Part shown: in pieces, positions 5,808-7,652 of the stretch
How positions within the stretch are numbered: the first letter of the stretch is position 1
Layout: every line of letters begins with the position of its first letter
Source of the DNA: Candidatus Methanovirga meridionalis
Lineage (GTDB): Archaea > Methanobacteriota > Methanobacteria > Methanobacteriales > Methanobacteriaceae
Assembly (NCBI GenBank): GCA_031289325.1
Contig: JAITPS010000050.1
Location: 1 to 7,652, forward strand
Length of the DNA: 7,652 bases
Reading direction: 5' to 3'
Notes under the pieces: generated by a model
What the model was told of the DNA's origin: nothing
The model's input: only the letters and a program-made list of their open reading frames with translations
Databases searched by the model: none
Program-made: the position numbers and the translations under genes

Positions 5808-5820
5808 ATATATATAAATA
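5808..5820 (-). promoter_or_regulatory. Candidate promoter of the CYTH gene
   Basis: Minus-strand TATTTATATATAT is the cleanest TATA box near this gene. A start 25 bases downstream falls near 5785, leaving a leader of about 55 bases before the TTG at 5729 and placing the alternative ATG at 5789 at or before the transcript start. Confidence 0.4.
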
Positions 5821-6018
5821 TAGAAAATTTATTGTAACTATTTATAAAAATTTCAATTATACAAATTCCAATAACATTTTTATAAGCTTATTTTAATAGA
5901 TTATACAAACTTTTTTATTGATAACAGGACTATAATTGATTTTATAAATTAATATGGTTTTTAATTAATATTTGATTAATGATTAATTCTCAAATGTTTA
6001 ATTATAACAAATTTTTAA

Positions 6019-6086
6019 TTTTTTAAATTAGTTTTTTAAATTAGTTTTTTTATATATATTTTTTAAATTTATATATATTTTTTAAA
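6019..6086 (+). repeat. 13-bp and 19-bp tandem repeats upstream of tbp
   Basis: TTTTTTAAATTAG occurs twice head to tail (6019-6031, 6032-6044) with the start of a third. It is followed by ATATATATTTTTTAAA twice with a 19-base period (6052-6067, 6071-6086). Every unit holds a TATA-like core. Confidence 0.7.
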
Positions 6087-6102
6087 ATAGAATTTATATT
6101 AC

Positions 6103-6160
6103 TATATTAATATTGAAATATAATTATTATATTAATATTAAAATATAATTATTATATTAA
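6103..6160 (+). promoter_or_regulatory. 25-bp tandem TATA-like repeats, candidate tbp promoter
   Basis: Two 25-bp units (6103-6127 and 6128-6152), alike at all but one base, and eight bases of a third. Each holds TATATTAATATT and AATATAATTAT cores. The last TATA-like core (about 6143-6158) would start transcription near 6175-6185, giving a leader of about 40 bases for tbp. Since the gene product itself binds TATA boxes, repeated cores here could allow self-regulation; that is inference. Confidence 0.4.
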
Positions 6161-6219
6161 CAATACACTTAGTAATTATTTTACTTACTTTTTTTAAATA
6201 TTTATTGTGAGGTTTTAAA

Positions 6220-6846
6220 TTGGCTAAAAGTAATAAATTAACTGATAATAAATCGACTGAAAGTAATAAATTAACTGATAATAAATTAACTGATAATAAA
6301 TCGACTGAAGATAGTTTTAAAGTTGTAAATATTGTTGCTTCTGCCAGTATAGGGAAAGATATAGATTTAAATGAGGTTTCTAAGAATTTAGAAGGTGTTA
6401 CTTTTAAGCGTGAACAGTTTCCAGGATTAGTTTTTAAATTACCAGAACCTAAAACTGCTCATTTAATTTTCAGCTCTGGAAAATTAGTATGTACAGGTGC
6501 CAGAACTATAGAAGATGCTAAATTAGGTATTAAAAAAACAGTTGATTTAATGAGAGACATGGATAATGAAATTTCCCATGAATTCGATGTAAAAATAGTG
6601 AATATAGTTGCATCAGCTGATTTAGGCACGGTATTAAATTTAGAGGTAATTGCTTTAGAATTAGCAAATACAGAATATGAACCTGAACAATTTCCAGGTT
6701 TAGTTTTTAGAGGTACTGATCCTAAAGTTGCTTTATTACTGTTTGGATCAGGAAAAGTTGTTTGTACTGGAGCTAGAACTTTTGATGATGCTAAAGTTGG
6801 TGTTAGAAAAACAGAAGCAAAACTTAAGGAAATGAATTTAATATAA
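6220..6846 (+). CDS. tbp: TATA-box binding protein with a repeat-rich N-terminal extension
   Basis: 208 residues. The saddle core is complete: a first half at about 34-113 and a second at about 124-205, each with VNIVASA, EQFPGLVF (65-72 and 156-163), SGK(L/V)VCTGART and a DAK(L/V)G(I/V)(K/R)KT helix. It binds TATA boxes and recruits TFB and RNA polymerase. Archaeal TBPs are normally about 180-185 residues; here some 30 residues precede the core, made of five NKLTD or NKSTE pentapeptides. The TTG start is supported by GAGGT at 6209-6213, six bases upstream, and the frame has no internal Met before residue 111, so the extension is probably translated. There is no acidic C-terminal tail. serB follows after 12 bases, indicating an operon. 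Confidence 0.96.
   Translation: MAKSNKLTDNKSTESNKLTDNKLTDNKSTEDSFKVVNIVASASIGKDIDLNEVSKNLEGVTFKREQFPGLVFKLPEPKTAHLIFSSGKLVCTGARTIEDAKLGIKKTVDLMRDMDNEISHEFDVKIVNIVASADLGTVLNLEVIALELANTEYEPEQFPGLVFRGTDPKVALLLFGSGKVVCTGARTFDDAKVGVRKTEAKLKEMNLI
6232..6309 (+). repeat. 15-bp coding tandem repeats in the tbp 5' end
   Basis: Five 15-bp units: NKLTD (6232, 6265, 6280) coded AATAAATTAACTGAT and NKSTE (6247, 6295) coded AATAAATCGACTGAA. A single serine codon, AGT, sits between the second and third. Like units are identical in DNA, which points to recent expansion; each change would keep the frame. Confidence 0.9.
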
Positions 6847-6858
6847 TTGGTGATATGT

Positions 6859-7652
6859 TTGATTAAACTTGTAGTATTTGATTTAGATAATGTTATTATT
6901 GATGGTGAAGCCATAGACGAGATAGGAAAATTAGTTGATGTCCAAGACGAAATTGCAGAAATCACTGAAAAAGCAATGAACGGTGATATAGACTTTGAAG
7001 ATTCTATAACTGAAAGAGTTAAACTTTTAACTGGAGCATCTGTAGAAGATATTAAAAAACTTGCTGAAAATATAAAACTTATGGAAGGAGCTGAAAAAAC
7101 AATAAAATCCTTAAAAGATGAAGGATACTTAATAGCTATTATTAGTGGCAGTTTTGATTTGATAGCAAACCCTTTAAAAGAAAAATTTAATGTTGATTTC
7201 TTATTTACAAACACTTTAATTGAAGAGGATGGGAAGTTAACTGGGGAAGTTACAGGGCCATTAGTCAAAAAAAGTAAAGCAGATACTCTTAAAAAACTCA
7301 TAGAAGAAAATAACATATTATTAGATGAATGTGTAGCTATTGGTGATGGAGCAAATGATATATCCATGCTTGAAGCAAGTGGATTAAGTATTGCTTTCAA
7401 TGCAAAACCATCTGTTAAAGAAATAGCTGATATCATTGTTGAAGGTAAAGATTTAACTAAGATTTTAGAAGTTATAGAATCACAAAAATCTAATGAAGAC
7501 GAAGAGAAAACCTATGACGAAGAAATTATTGAAAAGAAATCTGATAATATTTCTAAACTCAGCGATGAAAAAGAGTCCGATAATGAAGAAGATATTGTTG
7601 AAGAGAAATCTGATAATATTTCTAAACTCAGCGATGAAAAAGAGTCCGATAA
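6859..7652 (+). CDS. serB: Phosphoserine phosphatase (HAD family), C-terminus beyond the window
   Basis: Last step of serine synthesis: O-phosphoserine to serine, cytosolic, Mg-dependent. HAD motifs are all present: motif I FDLDNVIIDGE with nucleophile Asp8 and acid Asp10, motif II Ser96 in IISGSFD, motif III Lys near 138-140 (KKSKADTL), motif IV Gly-Asp163-Gly-Ala-Asn-Asp167. The cap lies at about 18-75. The start is TTG, with GGTGAT at 6849-6854 four bases upstream; the nearby ATG at 6855 is out of frame and stops at once. The phosphatase fold ends near residue 205-210. After that comes an acidic, Lys/Ser-rich tail with a 23-residue repeat, still open at the window edge (264 codons seen); SerB is normally about 210-215. 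It lies 12 bases after tbp. The specific substrate is inferred from family match. Confidence 0.88.
   Translation, partial: MIKLVVFDLDNVIIDGEAIDEIGKLVDVQDEIAEITEKAMNGDIDFEDSITERVKLLTGASVEDIKKLAENIKLMEGAEKTIKSLKDEGYLIAIISGSFDLIANPLKEKFNVDFLFTNTLIEEDGKLTGEVTGPLVKKSKADTLKKLIEENNILLDECVAIGDGANDISMLEASGLSIAFNAKPSVKEIADIIVEGKDLTKILEVIESQKSNEDEEKTYDEEIIEKKSDNISKLSDEKESDNEEDIVEEKSDNISKLSDEKESD
7537..7652 (+). repeat. 69-bp tandem repeat coding the acidic tail of SerB
   Basis: A 69-bp period: the codons from KSDNISKLSDEKESD at 7537 recur from 7606, identical over the 47 bases left in the window. Units are joined by EED-IVEE-like acidic residues. The number of units cannot be known because the window ends inside the second copy. 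Confidence 0.9.

Larger units (their letters stand above)
5821..6219. other. Gene-free divergent intergenic region with direct repeats
   Basis: About 400 bases with no ORF and no RNA gene that I recognise, between the CYTH gene promoter and tbp. The first 180 bases are plain AT-rich sequence in which I see nothing definite. From 6019 on come three separate tandem repeats, listed on their own, running up to the leader of tbp. Confidence 0.6.

Noticed and set aside
6855..6866. ATG at 6855 as a serB start
   Set aside because: It is out of frame with serB and reaches TAA after three codons; the TTG at 6859 begins the conserved IKLVVFDLD sequence.
6459..7436. Long minus-strand open frame of 325 codons opposite tbp and serB
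   Set aside because: It lies antisense to two well-supported genes and has the Ser/Ile/Phe-rich composition expected of the reverse reading of AT-rich coding sequence; no family motifs are seen.

Overview
The window looks like a piece of a very AT-rich methanogenic archaeon of the Methanobacteriales, most likely Methanobrevibacter-like. Evidence for an archaeon is direct: a full TATA-box binding protein gene, GGTGAT/GAGGT-type ribosome binding sites, frequent TTG starts, and a tbp gene followed at once by a phosphoserine phosphatase gene. The genus is inferred from base composition and gene style, not proven.

Layout. Positions 1-331: no gene; a 215-bp repeat element (copy A) ends 80 bp before the first gene. 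332-812: a cysteine-free carboxymuconolactone-decarboxylase-like protein, then a 41-residue small protein. These converge, one base apart, with a two-gene operon on the minus strand (2732 down to 814). That operon encodes a CCG-domain (HdrB/LutA-like) iron-sulfur protein and a LUD-domain protein with two 4Fe-4S motifs (LutB-like); the stop and start overlap as TAATG. 2733-4132: 1.4 kb without a gene, holding three more copies of the repeat element (B, a truncated C, and D) and, between B and C, a hairpin-dense island with a TATA-like sequence ahead of it. 4133-5158: an M42 metallo-aminopeptidase. It converges with a CYTH/CyaB-type phosphatase or cyclase gene (5729-5178, minus, TTG start). 5730-6219: a divergent, repeat-filled promoter region. 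6220-6846: TBP; 6859 to the window end: SerB, still open at the edge.

How the genes relate. The CCG and LUD proteins form an electron-transfer pair of the kind used in lactate or other 2-hydroxyacid oxidation; no dehydrogenase subunit is visible here. TBP and SerB are co-directional, 12 bases apart, and probably one transcript. M42 peptidase and CYTH protein are independent housekeeping genes.

Most noteworthy. (1) An ORF-less, MITE-like repeat family with imperfect 26-bp terminal inverted repeats; its three complete copies each end 48-80 bp before a start codon, and three of the four copies carry their own amplified internal minisatellite. (2) TBP has an unusual N-terminal pentapeptide-repeat extension, and SerB next door has an acidic 23-residue-repeat C-terminal tail. 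(3) The hairpin island may be an untranslated RNA. All functions are from sequence reading only.
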